From assembly GCF_041260155.1 (NCBI RefSeq), contig NC_091943.1, positions 19,095,783 through 19,159,782 of the forward strand: a DNA stretch of 64,000 nt, given 5' to 3'. The stretch is from Ptychodera flava (lineage: Eukaryota > Hemichordata > Enteropneusta > Ptychoderidae). The translations under genes and the position numbers were made by a program. The notes under the pieces were generated by a model that was not told where the DNA came from, searched no databases, and saw only the letters and a list, made by a program, of their open reading frames with translations. Of this stretch, positions 21,779-34,650 are shown piece by piece (positions within the stretch are counted from its first letter, which is position 1; every line of letters begins with the position of its first letter).

Positions 21779-24700
21779 CTATCTCCTCAGGTCGGCTGCC
21801 TTTCCTATGAGTACATTGACATCTATGCTTGGGTAGTTCTGTGGACGTAAGAAATACAAAACAAACTCTGTAATTTGTACATGGATGTATTCTGCATTAT
21901 ACATATCAACGTTTAAAACAGTTCCAATTTGTCAATGTGACTCAAAATATAGACCTGTGCTGTTCTAAACTTGAAATATTTGTAAAGTATTACTCTTTGT
22001 ATAAAATTGTTTTTTTATATGATGCTATCTACATTATTCCGCAGACAAAGCAAACTGACTTGTTCATGTGTGAGATAGAAGAGTGAGCTAACTATTTTGA
22101 TTTGTAGAAGCTTGTTATTTGCATGCCATATAATACCTATTAGACCATAGACCACTCCACTGTCTGTGGGTAGACTGTTGACAGTCCCTCATGCCTATTG
22201 TTGCTGTACTTTCCTACCTGGTTGCACAGTACGCGGCCCTCCACAGGGACCGTGCACAGTGTTTACTGAACGTGAGTGCTGTATATGGTGGATTCTCAAG
22301 GTGGTCAAGTGCCAAAGGGAGAAAATTTGAGTTCCCAAGGCACTAAGCTCAGGGCCTTTCATTCAGTCACAATGCTGCACTGCTACTGAATAAAGTCAGA
22401 TGGCAAAAAATGGCAAACGTGGATCACACCTCTGTCAAACCTTCTCAGCAGCAAAACTCTGAAGATATGCAGTCTTACACTGTACAAAATTGTCAAAGAC
22501 ATTCTCATTGGATCTGTATCACTGACTGATTACTGAAGCATTTTCATCTGAATGAGAATAATACCAACCTTTAATAAGGTGTCAGTCAAAACTAAATTTA
22601 CCACCTGCAAGTGGAAATATTTTACAATACTGGGATGAATTACGGTACAGGGACTGCATGGGGACAAAATACATACCTGCAAAAGTTTCATATTTGAAGG
22701 AAAATCATTGTTCAGTAAATCATCGCGTACTAATCTGTAATGGCAAGAAACAAATACAGGTTTTTATGATGTGACCACATGAACCATTAAATAATATTTG
22801 TTACTTTTACATGATGTTATCATTCTTATCCCCAAAATAGATCTCAAACTTCAGAATTGAAAACACAGATTTAAGAATTATTTTTGATACTTACACTAAC
22901 ATTGCACAACAGACATAAATTAAGAATTCAAATCGTCTTTCATCAGAAAAACAGTGCATCCCACAACCGTATCACATCTGAAACAAGACAAAGGGTGAGA
23001 AAACACATGATAATGCTGTAAATTAAGGTAGAATGCACCTCGGGGTTTGATATTCAGACTCCTAAACTGTTACAATACTTTTCTGGTCTACATCTTGTGG
23101 GGGCTCATTTTGAAGCTGGCGGAATTACTGAAGTTTTCACCCACATTTTTGGTGAAAGTAGAAAATTTGATTTTCCACATTGAGTTAACGCAGGGATGGT
23201 GGCCATTTTGAATTTCAAATGTTAGAAACTATTGGGAAATTGTTTCTCTAGCACCACACTTTGCACTGTGTCCCCTGATTTTTATCCTTGATGATGAAAG
23301 GAAATGATGTAAAGGTTTACCCTTTCACTACCATGGTTTGTCCCAAATCCATTGTTTTCTATGGTAAAGTTGGACCTGTATACAGGGAACTGGGGTGAAA
23401 GGGTTAAAAGTTTGAGCAAAATTGTAAATCTTAGACTTTGAGGCATGCACTACCTTAAAATGATATTAAAAGGCTCAAATCATCATCTGCTATCATTTCA
23501 TGTCATAAAATTACACACAAGACATCCTGTACACATGTCAAGAAAACTTATTTTACACAGCAATATTGCTAGACAGTAAAATCTATAAGGGATGAGTCAA
23601 AGCTTAAAATGACAACAAAGTCACACATACACACATTCAGATAAAACGGGAAACAAAACCACAGCAATTTAAAAACATAAATAAACACTCACAAAAGTAT
23701 ACACATGGATAAATCAAAATATACATGTACTGGTATACATTCAAAATGCTTTGCTCTGTGTTAGAAATTCAGTAATTCACCACGCACTTTAACGAGATGT
23801 TACCACTGAAATAAGATAGTGAAAGTTTACTTTACAGGAAAAGCTGAACATAAACAGCATTTTTGTGAAATATAATAGACAGGTTCTCTATCAGACACAA
23901 TGTCATAACTTATCTGATGCAAACAATTGTGAAACAAATAAACTATTTCATACTAAGACTTTGCTTTACTAAAAATTGGCCAGAACTGTCCAATCAGATT
24001 GTCTTTCTGAAAATGATGGTGTGTAGGTAAGGTCATCTCTGATTTTAAGGGCAAGTATCTGTAATGGTTTTTAGGATTTTTTATATCTCCTTGGTTTTTA
24101 AGGTGAACAACTTTCTATTTAGCTTGTCAAAACAGCTTTTTTATATTTGTACAATGCACTGTTATTCTTGACTGGACAAGAATTCACTTATCAAAAATAA
24201 TGTTGCAGTTGGCTGAGTACAGGCTGAGTTGACAAGCTGAATACTGTGTATCTCAACAAGCTTTGGGGAATAGAAGAAGAAACTATGGTTGACATTAAAA
24301 ACTAAAATGGTGAAAAAAATCTTCAAAAGTTACAGATACTGTCCCTTTAACTCAGACATTTATCATCTCTTGCAACTATTTTTACTATTATCTTTCTATT
24401 CAAGATGTCATATATTTCATTCTCTTTCCTGAAAACAGTAAATAGGTTGGTTCAAAATATCTAAGAAGCCCTGCTTTTACATCAAACATACATAATTCTG
24501 TAATTTTCGTATTTACATGTGGAGTGATATAATTTACACCGGCAGCAATTACACTTCAATGCTGTGTATTCATAATGGACAGCTCTGAAAGCTGATGGCG
24601 ACAAATGAGTCAGCCTTGAGAAAGTTCAGAACTTTTGTACAGTTTTGAGAATTTGATACCTCTGTCCTGCGAAAGAATGAATTGATCAAAGCACAGAAAA

Positions 24701-27700
24701 ACATGTAAGTATGGTACACAGTGACTTATTTCTGGTCAGAAAAAATACAAACTTATTTTATGCAGACTGTCTTCAAGGTAGTGGACGTTAAAGTGAAACC
24801 TACCGGGCAGTGGGAATTCCTGTGACAGCAACAAGGTGAGCCACCTGAATCCAAAGAACTGAGGTTTGAGGTCCTGTTCATTCAGCCTGGCCCACAGCCT
24901 CATGTCCTTCACTTTCAATGTCATCATCAAGTTGGTCATGGTGGCGTTGATGCCCATGGCTGTGTCATCCAGCGATTTGATGAAGCTGTCGCGGATTTCG
25001 GACATCAGATTGGTGAAGCAGAAGAAGGCATCCGCTTCAGCGAACTCTGAAATTTACAGAAAGGAGTGTAATACATGTATGACAGGGTTTATGATAGTGT
25101 ATTTTAGATCACTTTGTAGCTCTTCAGGGGCAAAAAGGCTGGTATCCTGATGTTGAAAGGGTGTAAAGAATACTGGAGGCAGTGAGCATTATCAGAACTG
25201 TTTTGCTCATAAACTGAAGATTGATTCACTGACAGACAGACATACACAGTGTCACAAGGCATGTTTGTTGTTGTACCACAAATGCCATGGTGTCTTGAAA
25301 CTGAGCTCCACACACTCCAAGCAATGGTGGTGCTATACAACACATAAGGTCTACAGTTACAGTGTACACCACAGCCACAGCTTGCCAGTAACTTTTGATA
25401 TACCACATTTTGGCAAAGATATGAAGAATGACACTCATCAGTAATTCAATGCACAGGATTAACTGTACCTGAAACCAAAGATTGATGCAAAAGAAAATGC
25501 TATTCAATTCCATTGGCATATCTAGAGCTAGCACCTACAGTAAAAATGTTAGAAGCACATCTCTGTACCAAAAGTTTCAATTGCATTTGCAATTTCCATT
25601 TCGTGGAAACACAACACAATGAAACATTTAGGACAGTGGTAGCTTACCTTGCACTGACTGATCGGAATCCGATGCAAAGATATAATAGATGGGCCGATGA
25701 TTTCATTCATCCCCTGGACGTAGCCCTGTCCTGGATTCAGTTTGGCATAGAGGAAGAGGATTCGTTCAACCACCTCCCAATGCGCTTCCTGTCCCTCCGG
25801 TAAGGTGGCATACTCATCTGATAATTTGGATCGTTTTTTAGCAACCTAGTTTCAGAGAACAGGGAAAATAAACTGCTGTGAGGCTGCCTCACTCTTTTAT
25901 ATGGTGCACAATTCAATGAACATTTTCAGAAATCGATATGCAACATTGGTAATAATTTATTATCATAACAGTTTCATAGGTAAACAATATTCATAAAGAC
26001 ATTAATCATCATGACATGTTGCATAAATAAATATAATTACATGATTCATGCACAAGATGCCCTTGCCTCAAACTTTTTCAATTGTTTAAGACAAGTTATT
26101 ACTACCTTCAAACAGATTGCACTGAACATACAGTTTAGCAATGATACTTTAAATGCTTAGCAGTATCTTTTAAAGCTTCTCACTCCATAACTACCGGTAA
26201 GGTATGATGATCTCATAGTTGTTTTGTTTCCCTTTACATTATACCACATCAGCTTTCGATCTGTCTTATTGACAAAAGTGATATAATTTACCATAGTAGT
26301 AGGCACATGGGCACAAGTCTGTAGGCCTACACTGCACTGTGTGTGCCGTATAGGTGGACTAATAGCAGATGCCGGCATGGGTTCCGTGTCTGCATGCGAC
26401 GACGTACAGTGTACTTTTAATCCTGAAAGGAGCATGTTGTTTAGTAATTATAATTGAGTCCTCCATTATAAAGGGCATTGGGACTTACATTTGTGATGCC
26501 GAGCCAGTTTTTGCCAACATCTCCTGAATTCAACACTGTGTATTCAACTCTTTTCTTTTCCTGAGGGTTTCCACGCAAGACTCTGCATTGATGATTGGCA
26601 GGCAGGGGTATGCTGTGGCTCTCTGAAATAATGCTATCTCTGGTAGCAGTCTCCTGCAATGCGGGAAGACACATCACAATTTACAAAGAAATTGTAAATT
26701 TGACAGACATATTACTGCATGAGTGAAATCTGTATATTTTTTGAGCTTTCAGAACTGAAAGGTTTTTGTCATCATTTCTGAGTAACACCATATATGTTAG
26801 ATGAAAAAAGAACAAACTGCTTTGTTGTTGGTTTCAGATTAGGCCATATGAAATTTGATTTCAGTATGTTTACATCAGATCTGAAACAACAGTCCACTTA
26901 CATGAGGGACTGTGATTTGAGGGGGGGGGGGGGGGGGTAATCTCACTGCCTTAGACTGAACATGACTATGAATTCACCTGTTCTTCATTGCAGAAAAGTA
27001 ACAAGAGAAGATCAAATAATCTCCATATTCATGTTGTTGTTTGTACAGCTGGATGATGAACATTGGAAATCAACGTAAGATCATCACAAGCTAGACTTTG
27101 TTACAAAAGACTACTACCTAACTATTTTCATGTTGGAAGTGGTGTAAATTTTTTTGCTTTTCCCAGAATAAAACATGGAATTACTTCACATCTCAAAGAT
27201 ATTCATCCTTGACAACTTCACACAGAAATGACAAACACCTCGGGTAACTTGATCAAGAAGGTGAAAAGAATTCGTACCTTGTGTCTTTGTCAATTTGTAA
27301 AAGAACTTCATTATCTTTGAAATACTGTGACCATTCACTATTTGGATTGGGGTTTAGGGGCTGAAAAGTGGATAAAAAGAACACACTTGAACTTAAAAAG
27401 ATGAAAAAGGGAATTCTGATGATAAATGGGAATTCTGATGCAACAACTGATGACAAAATTTGGATTAGGACTGTACAGTTGGTATATGATTCAATAGAAA
27501 GAGAGCAAAATTCAGATAATTAAAGTTTGAAAAGAAGGAAAATGTCAGTACATATACTTTTAGGAGGTTTCCAGGATTTTTTTTCACATGATGATACTAA
27601 CCAGCAAGCATATAGTTGGAATATGGTGATATTATCAGATACACTTGAATCACAACTTGTATATCTCAACTACAAGATATCAACAACAGCAATAATGATA

Positions 27701-27724
27701 GTGACTAACATTATCTATCTATCT

Positions 27725-27759
<35 letters not shown>

Positions 27760-27865
27760 TGTCATCGTCATAATCAATGTCATTATCATCATCATGATTG
27801 TCATCATCATCACTGTCATGACTGTACTATCGACATCATCATCATCCTCATCATCATCATGACTG

Positions 27866-27912
<47 letters not shown>

Positions 27913-30900
27913 GTCATTCACTGCTATCATCACTATCATCATCTTTATTATGTTGTTTTTGTCATCATCATCATTGCCAACATTTCAACAACAAAACGAT
28001 CATCTCATTATGCATGCATGTTCCAATTGACCTCAAAATCTTGACGTGAAGGGTACTATGGTGGACGAATGCATTGGCATATTTGTTTAGGTAAACTTTT
28101 TACAAGATTCAGTCAATTTGTTTACCCTAGGGTGTCAGGATGTCAGGCAGCCTTGCAAGGTAAGCTGAATGTTAGATGATTGTGTGTGAAGTGACTAAAA
28201 AAGAAGACTCACATGATCTTCAACACTATTGCCCTCGTGTCTCCTCTTGGCACCAGGTATGAATAATGAGTTCCTGAATAAACTGATTGTAAAGAGCCCT
28301 GTACCGAGGTGAAAAGTACAGAAAATAATGGCCATGTAGGAAAATGGTCAATGACACAAAACAATCATCTGGTCGTACAATGTGCCTGAAACTGACCCAT
28401 ATCTCATCACCACAAACATGCAGAAATGGTGTTCGATAAATTGAGACAATACATGAATACATAACAAGGTTTCTCGACAAATAAAGGTTTGTATCATTCC
28501 AATTTCAGTGTTCACTTGCCTGCTATTATATTTTGGCTGCCAATGAATACAGTACCAAAAGCTTTCTAATAAGCAAAATAAATGCTTAACGCAGTCTACC
28601 TAAGAGACACTTTCTTTAGGTATACTCTGTCCAATATGGTAGAGGATACGAGATTTCTACCAAACGACCATTTACATCCAGTTTTTAGTCTGTTCTTGGA
28701 TTACATGATTACATGATTACATGATGAGAGTGGTCGCAAGTGAAGATTTGCACTGACTTTCAAAGTGCATCATTTTAGGAGTTGTGCAGAATTCATTAAG
28801 TCATGGCTTTTGCAAGGAGATGCGGCATACTCTAAAAAAAGCCAACAACAAATGGTGAAGAAGTCAGCACTGAAATGTTTATTTAAAGCCAACAAAATTG
28901 ACAATGAATGGCACAGCATGGGCACTGAAAATTAATGACATTCACACAAGTTCAAAAGCCCAGCCCTGCTTTCCCATGACACTTGACATGTTGCAAAAGA
29001 TTTTGACCTTATTCTATTGTTCACGATGTATTATTACAGAAATATTCATGCTTTAGTTGAATGATATTCCATCAGAATAGTTGCTGCTTGTTCTGGTCAT
29101 CTGCCTAACATGCGATCCTTTCATGGCCATTGTCTTGTACAACCTTGCGATTTTCCTTTTTGACGTTGACCCACTAAAGTTGTAGGGCAAGATAATGTAA
29201 ATGAAAAGATCACATGTCAGATCATAAGTAGTGATCTCTCACCGCAAAGAATTGACCAGGAACCATCACCTCATTGCACTGTTCAGTGCACACTGTGCTA
29301 CAAAGGGCAACTCAGCACTACCATTTTCAAGTTGGGAATTCGAACCCAAAATGATAGGAAGAGCACTGCATGAATAAATAATGTGATTCCATGAAAAATG
29401 ACAAACTCACCTTTTCTTAGCTAATGTTTCTTCCCATAGAGACCTGTTTATTGGTAAGTAATTTAACAAAATCTGTAATGTAAAGCAACATCAATATACC
29501 ATAAATATTAGCGGTACTGACTGAATGCATACAGTTGTAAAACCATCTTGTCTACTTTATTTATGACTCTGGTTTATGGTCCTTATATATCCTTATTTCA
29601 GCCTACTGAAAGAAGTCACAATAGACTCAGATCAAAGTCTAACGAAATACAGATTAAAGGGACATAAGCTGTAACTTGTGGCAAGTTTTTCAGTATTCTG
29701 CTTCTGTATATCAACTACCGTGTCTGACCCTAATCCGTTTGTAATGCTGAAATTTCGAGTATTCTTTTTGTCAACACAGCTTGTATGCGTGTAGTGATCA
29801 TTGTTTATTGTTTACAAATGAATTCTAGTCCGGACTTGAATACAATTTTTAACAATAACAATGTAGATTATACTCATATAGGTTGTGTTGATATGCTAAA
29901 TACTTGGCATTAAATTACAGTTTAGGGATTCAATGCAGAAAGTGTAGGGAAACCACAAAACAAAAGTTCTGAAAAATAGCCAAAAGATACAGCTTATGGA
30001 GCTTTAAAGTAGTAATTTTTTTTTTAAGTTTTTTATTAAGCTTTTCCATTTTGCTGACACAATACAAAGACACAAGACAAGAGACAAAAAACAAGTCTAA
30101 AGTAGTAAATAGCTATCCTGGTGGCTTCTCCATTGCATGGAAAATCTTCTCAAAATAATAGGCTCATATACTGTTGGATCATGTACACTATAAAATGTGT
30201 AAAACTGAAACATAAAGGCACCCCACACTGATGTTTTGAAGTTTACAAGAGTACTGGAGAGCAGATTGCTCATTTGTATTTTTTTTTTAAAGAATACCAG
30301 AAAATATTTGATTGTCAGTGTTCTCCACAGCTTGGAAAAATAGAGATGTGGCCAATATACAAATCGATGCATAATTTGCATATTCTTTTGTTGTGAAAAT
30401 ATACTCTTTTGTATGGTTCTAAAAGTATGAATATATTATTCAAAAAACAGGGGTGGCCGATCCCCCCTTGGAGGTCCCTGATTTTCTTTGAATCAATTTT
30501 GCTGATAAGTGGGATGAGTGGAATGAAAGTTTCTGCATATCGCACTGGTCTGACCAATGAGAAATATATAAGACAAGTAGTTATCCATGACAGAGATATT
30601 TCACAACACATGCCATACTGTTTATGTGAACCTTAACCATCTTTGAAATAAAACAACGACAAAACACTAAACTCTGCAATTTTAGCTTTCTAATTTCTGA
30701 AACTTGTAAATAACAGAAAGACCATGCTTTTATATTTGCTGCGGTCTCCTTTGAACATAAGATTTAGTCTTGTGTGCTTATCCTACTGTGCCAGGTTTTT
30801 TGTGTTTCAGTTTCAGTTTTACCGATCTAAGAGCAAAACCCCCTTTTTGCAATTTCAAATATGTAATCATAAAGAGTTAAATGTTATGTTGTTTGGTATT

Positions 30901-32218
30901 TACCATACATAAAGAAATCAGATTACTTAAAAATGTGATAGACTGAGAGAAAATACAGTGTTGAATGATAAGAAAATATAATATAAATCAAAAAAGGCTT
31001 CAACCAATGTCAAGGTTGATTAACTGCCAGAGTACCGGTATATGTTTCTTCAAGGAAATATAACTGTAACTAAATGCTGAGCCTTTCCTATCATGATCAA
31101 TATTTACAGCTATTGAACTTGAGATGCTTCCTTCCAAGTCACTATAGATGAACAGCTTTATTGCTAAGAAGTATGTATTCTGAAATAACGCTGTTGTTTG
31201 TTTTTATAATTAGAGGTCACATTACTAAATATACTTACTTTCCAACAAAGGGCCCTCATTCCAGGTTTATCAGGAATACCTAAACAAATAAAGACATTTA
31301 TGTGTGATATTCGACATATTCATCATCATATTTATCATGATGTGATGCACTCAGTGTTCATCTTATACTGCAACAATAACGTTATGTCTGGTATGCTGAT
31401 ATATTATGTTACACTTTATTTTTAGCCCCCGCACATGGCGATGATTTTTAAAGGGAAGATTGACTGCAACGTGGCCGCAGTAATCCGTTCTGTATTCAAA
31501 TCGTTATGAAGATTTTCGGAAAACAAATTCCTGAAAATTCAGCATCATAACAAACATTCCCGTCAAACGTCAAACTTGTTCTGGCGGCGGGTTTCCTCTT
31601 GATTCCAGAACACTATCAGACCGAAGACGCTAAACTTTTCTCTAACTCTTCATCTTGGACTTATATTTTCTTACGAGTCTATCGGCCAACAGCGATTGTA
31701 CAAAATTGTCGGGTGACAGCAGAAGGGTATATAACTTCCATAGATATTTCATAGGAGTGTTGTGACGATGTGGGCGGTTCCCGCGAGTCAATCACAGCAA
31801 CATGAGCTGTGACATCGCCTCGCCAGTGTATGTAACCTGCGACTAAAAAATTGTCTTGCCCTCTAGCATATTGTTGATTACAAAAGGTATATAATATTAG
31901 TCTCCTTTTCCCCGCAATTTCATCAAACATTTCCCTGAGCAGCATAGGTAACAACTTTCCGAAAGATACTAAACTCATAGAAAACTTCACGAGACTGCGA
32001 GTCGTCATGATTTGCGGTGTATGACGCTAGATACTTGCCACATGAACACATTAAATTCAGCCTTTTCCTGTCAATTGAGGACGTTGTAACATGGATTCGA
32101 ATTCCGCCAACCTATAACGAAAAAGAAAAAGGTAACATCAAGAAAGGCAAAGGATCAAATTTAATAAAATGTGTACATTTTCGGATCAAAACATTTACCT
32201 TGCCCTGTAAGTCGCCAT
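21779..32218 (-). CDS. TBC1D13: TBC1 domain family member 13 (Rab GTPase-activating protein)
   Basis: Exons on the minus strand, first to last: 32199-32218 (ATG 32218, context caagATGGCG), 32039-32111, 31239-31279, 29411-29472, 28213-28298, 27278-27360, 26489-26653, 25648-25845, 24804-25046, 22895-22977, 22677-22734, 21779-21838 (stop TAG). Phases join throughout once five one-base errors are allowed for. The protein follows vertebrate TBC1D13 end to end, as recalled: KDNEVLLQIDKD, HWEVVERILFLYAKLNPG, YVQGMNEI, FFCFTNLMSEIRD and KPQFFGFRWLTLLLSQEF. The catalytic Arg finger (IxxDxxR) is at the exon 6/7 junction and the Gln finger is in YVQ. Family role: it speeds GTP hydrolysis by Rab GTPases; the mammalian protein acts on Rab35. 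Frame breaks lie at 32063-32066, about 28257, 26551-26559, about 25690 and 22947-22951. The last exon is short, as in vertebrates. Confidence 0.93.
22895..22977 (-). CDS. TBC1D13: TBC1D13 exon 10, with a homopolymer frame break
   Basis: Reading the minus strand gives DVIRLWDALF, then a frame break, then SDERRFEFLIYVCCAML. The two halves match the vertebrate run VIRIWDSLFADDNRFDF as recalled. The break sits in a run of five T on the coding strand, where four would keep the frame and the splice phase. The exon is 83 bases where 82 are needed. This is among the clearest single-base errors in the window. Confidence 0.88.
23025..23458. mobile_element. AAGGTAGAATGC-family element (copy B) with a nested second element
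   Basis: Outer ends are TTAAGGTAGAATGCACC and GCATGCACTACCTTAA. Inside, 23316-23407 is a smaller fold-back (TTTACCCTTTCACTACCATG ... GGTGAAAGGGTTAA) that interrupts the outer element. It lies in the TBC1D13 intron between exons 9 and 10. The nesting shows that the AAGGTAG element is the older of the two. Confidence 0.75.
26913..26938. repeat. Poly-G tract
   Basis: A nearly pure run of about 22 G in the TBC1D13 intron between exons 6 and 7. Length is likely unreliable given the homopolymer errors elsewhere. The run could form a G-quadruplex. Confidence 0.9.
27715..27990. repeat. (ATC)n microsatellite in a TBC1D13 intron
   Basis: About 270 bases of ATC/ATT trinucleotide repeat with scattered substitutions, between TBC1D13 exons 5 and 6. 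The poly-Ile and poly-Asp open frames over it are repeat artefacts. Confidence 0.95.
29653..30008. mobile_element. TTAA-flanked inverted-repeat element, TTAAAGG family
   Basis: The end TTAAAGGGACATAAGCTGTA pairs with ATACAGCTTATGGAGCTTTAA. It lies in the TBC1D13 intron between exons 3 and 4. It has the same termini as 16893-17226 and, for the first 10 bases, as 61264-61600. It is non-coding. Confidence 0.75.
32039..32111 (-). CDS. TBC1D13: TBC1D13 exon 2, spliced with a GC donor
   Basis: The exon encodes LAEFESMLQRPQLTGK, a frame break in the run of four A, then RLNLMCSCG. It aligns to the vertebrate RIADFQDVLKEPS region as recalled. The acceptor TTATAG precedes it. Its 3' border is TGTG|GCAAGT, a GC-AG intron donor with an otherwise ideal sequence. 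The resulting phase 1 joins exactly to exon 3 (GT|ATTCCT) to give GIPDKPG, matching vertebrate GIP. Confidence 0.8.
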
Positions 32219-34650
32219 CTTGAACACTTCTCCCTCGTTCGCGCTTGCAGCTTACACTTTTCAACAATGTTTTTTTCAGTTTTTAAGATTTTGAGAATTT
32301 AACATAAAAAAAAACCATTTAATCATTTTTATATCTAAATGTATGAATTTTAAATGAAATATTACGACAACTTTAGATTCGGTTAACGTTACTTTTTTCT
32401 TTCCTTGAAAGAGGACAAACAGGCTGAACTTTCAGAAGAGGCCACTGTACATTGTCACAAATAATCAAGGTCCTCGCCAGAAATACGTCATATGTTACAG
32501 TTGCCAGTGCAGTTTTGTAAATTGGGTAAGTTGTTGGACTTGCCTAGACCCATATTCTATTAAGTTCCTGTTTTTAACAGCATGTTACCAATTTCACGTT
32601 GTCACAATGACGACATAACACAGAAGTCGCAGTTGTTCGCTGCTCCTCACGGGGTCTCACTCAGCCCAGGCCCAGTGCCATTAGTCTACAGATTTATCGC
32701 ACTGAGAAACGAAACAGTGCATGGACTGGTAGAAAAGAACGTCACGATATCCTATATGTAGAAAAGTAATTCTTGGTAGTCATGTTGCATTGTATTATCC
32801 TGAGAATCTGAAAGAAAGTGTCACAGTTTCAGAGTAGGGAAGTATATTTTTGGCTTTCGAATCGAATGTGGTGCAGTCCTCACAACAAAAACACTAAATC
32901 AAATAACTGACACTATAGGAAAAAAGTGCGTGACTAGAGCGAGAAACTGACGCTTTCTCGCAATCAGTGAGAATCTGTTCTTATTCTCACCGCTGTCGGT
33001 GAGAAAATTTTAATCTCCACTGGAGATTGGTGAGAATTGTACTCCTTGGCGAGAATAAAGTGTGGGGACAAATTCTCACCGGTGAGAATGGAAATTCTCA
33101 CTAAGTACAGCGAGAATTGAAATTCACTGGCGAGAATCATCAAGACTCGCATTCGGAGTCTTGATGATTCTCGCCAGTGAATTTCAATTCTCGCTGTACT
33201 TAGTGAGAATTTCCATTCTCACCAGTGAGAATTTGTTTCTCACACTTGATTCTCGCCAAGGAGTGCATTTCTCACCAATCTCCAGTGGAGATTAAAATTT
33301 TCTCACCGACAGCGGTGAGAATAAGAACAGATTCTCACCGAGGTAACTGGTCGTTTCGGCACCAAGTCGTTTCGGCCCAAGTCGTTTCGGCATCTCAATT
33401 TCCGGCCCCAAGTCACTTCGGCACCGCAACCCAAGACGTTTCGGCATCCGTGTTTCGATTGTTTTCAAACTATTTAGTAATTGACTGATCCGTCATATTC
33501 GTAAGCATGACCTTTGCGTTCTGACCACTACTTTTACGTGTGTTTTGTGTGACTTTTGCCGTGCTGCTTCTCGTCACCGCTTTCAAACTTTTGCCGTGTC
33601 GGCGGCTATTGATAATCGATAAACTTGAGTCACAGATTTGAAAATAATATGAAGTTTTTTCTCTTCCCATGTTCTCACAAAGATTAAAGCATACATGTAG
33701 GCCAGGCCTACGTGAATGTTAGTTGACACTATACTTTTTAGTGCTTTGATTTGCAACATTACGCTCCAGCACAAGTTCCCACAGGTAAGCTTAGCCTTCA
33801 GCGGTGCCGAAACGTCTTGGGTCGCGGTGCCGAAACGACTTGGGGCCTGAAATTGGGAGGCCGAAACGTCTTGGGCCGAAACGACTTGGTGCCGAAACGT
33901 CTAGAAACCGTCACGATTGCGAAGAAAGCGTCAGTTTCTCGCTCTAGTCACGCACTTTTTCCCTATAGTGTGAACACCTGCCCGTATTTCATCAACGGAA
34001 GATCAGAGGTAAAATTACCCGTTTGGCAGTAATCTGACATCCCGGTGTGTGACATCCACACTGGCACCACAAATCCCTGCTGCGTTCCGTAGCCCTCAAC
34101 TTTCTCCGGCGATTTTTAGATGGTGGAGAAAGGTAGGCCCACCCTTCTCCACCAACCAAAATGGCAAAAATAGCTTAGGGAAGTTGCAGGTTACGGAACT
34201 GCAGCTATACAGATCTTGGAGGAGTCTCTCGGACATAGGCAGATACACTTTCCTCACAAATTCCTTACAAAATTTACATGTAATCATATCCCCTAGGGAC
34301 AAAAAAGATACGCTAAAAATTATGGCAAGGCATAATTATGCATCATGGAGATATTGAGCATGCTTATGAAAAGCCGAACGGGATATTATTTTCACCTGCC
34401 TCCAAAACAAAATTTTGCAATTGCATTGTGTAGCTATAAAAGTATGGTGAAAATTTGTCCAGTCTGTGTGCTTCCAGCCTAAAGTGGGGAGAAAGAATAA
34501 ATGTGTGTTTGGCTGCAGTTGCTTTCTTATATGGAGACAATTCAAAGAAGCAGAAAGACAGAGAATGAAATCACAAAATTTGCATAAATGAAAATCATTT
34601 CGATTCTAATATTATTTTTCAAACTGTCTTTTTTCTTATTCCTTTAACAG
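32219..34650. other. Head-to-head region between TBC1D13 and ZER1
   Basis: The TBC1D13 start codon (32218, -) and the first traced ZER1 coding exon (34651, +) face away from each other. A shared promoter near 32,220-32,300 is plausible. Most of the space is the fold-back transposon at 32911-33970. The rest shows no coding signal; a 5' ZER1 leader exon may hide here. Confidence 0.5.
32911..33970. mobile_element. Non-autonomous DNA transposon with 55-bp terminal inverted repeats and nested fold-backs
   Basis: Terminal repeats CACTATAGGAAAAAAGTGCG (32911 onward) and the reverse copy ending CCCTATAGTG (33970) match over about 55 bases with one or two differences. A possible TGA duplication flanks them. 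Inside the left half (32966-33340) is a near-perfect hairpin with arms of about 180 bases centred near 33150, built on TGAGAAT words. The right half (33345-33905) begins and ends with inverted clusters of the unit AAGTCGTTTCGGC, four to six copies each. It has no transposase frame. Confidence 0.85.

Noticed and set aside
27715..27990. CRISPR-like or satellite array
   Set aside because: It is a simple trinucleotide repeat with no spacers. The window is animal nuclear DNA.
27715..28044. Poly-Asp and poly-Ile open frames
   Set aside because: They are read from an (ATC)n microsatellite in a TBC1D13 intron.
31679..32008. Minus-strand frame of 109 codons starting MTTRSLVKF
   Set aside because: It lies in intron 2 of TBC1D13, starts just past the GC donor and resembles no family. 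It is more likely intronic.
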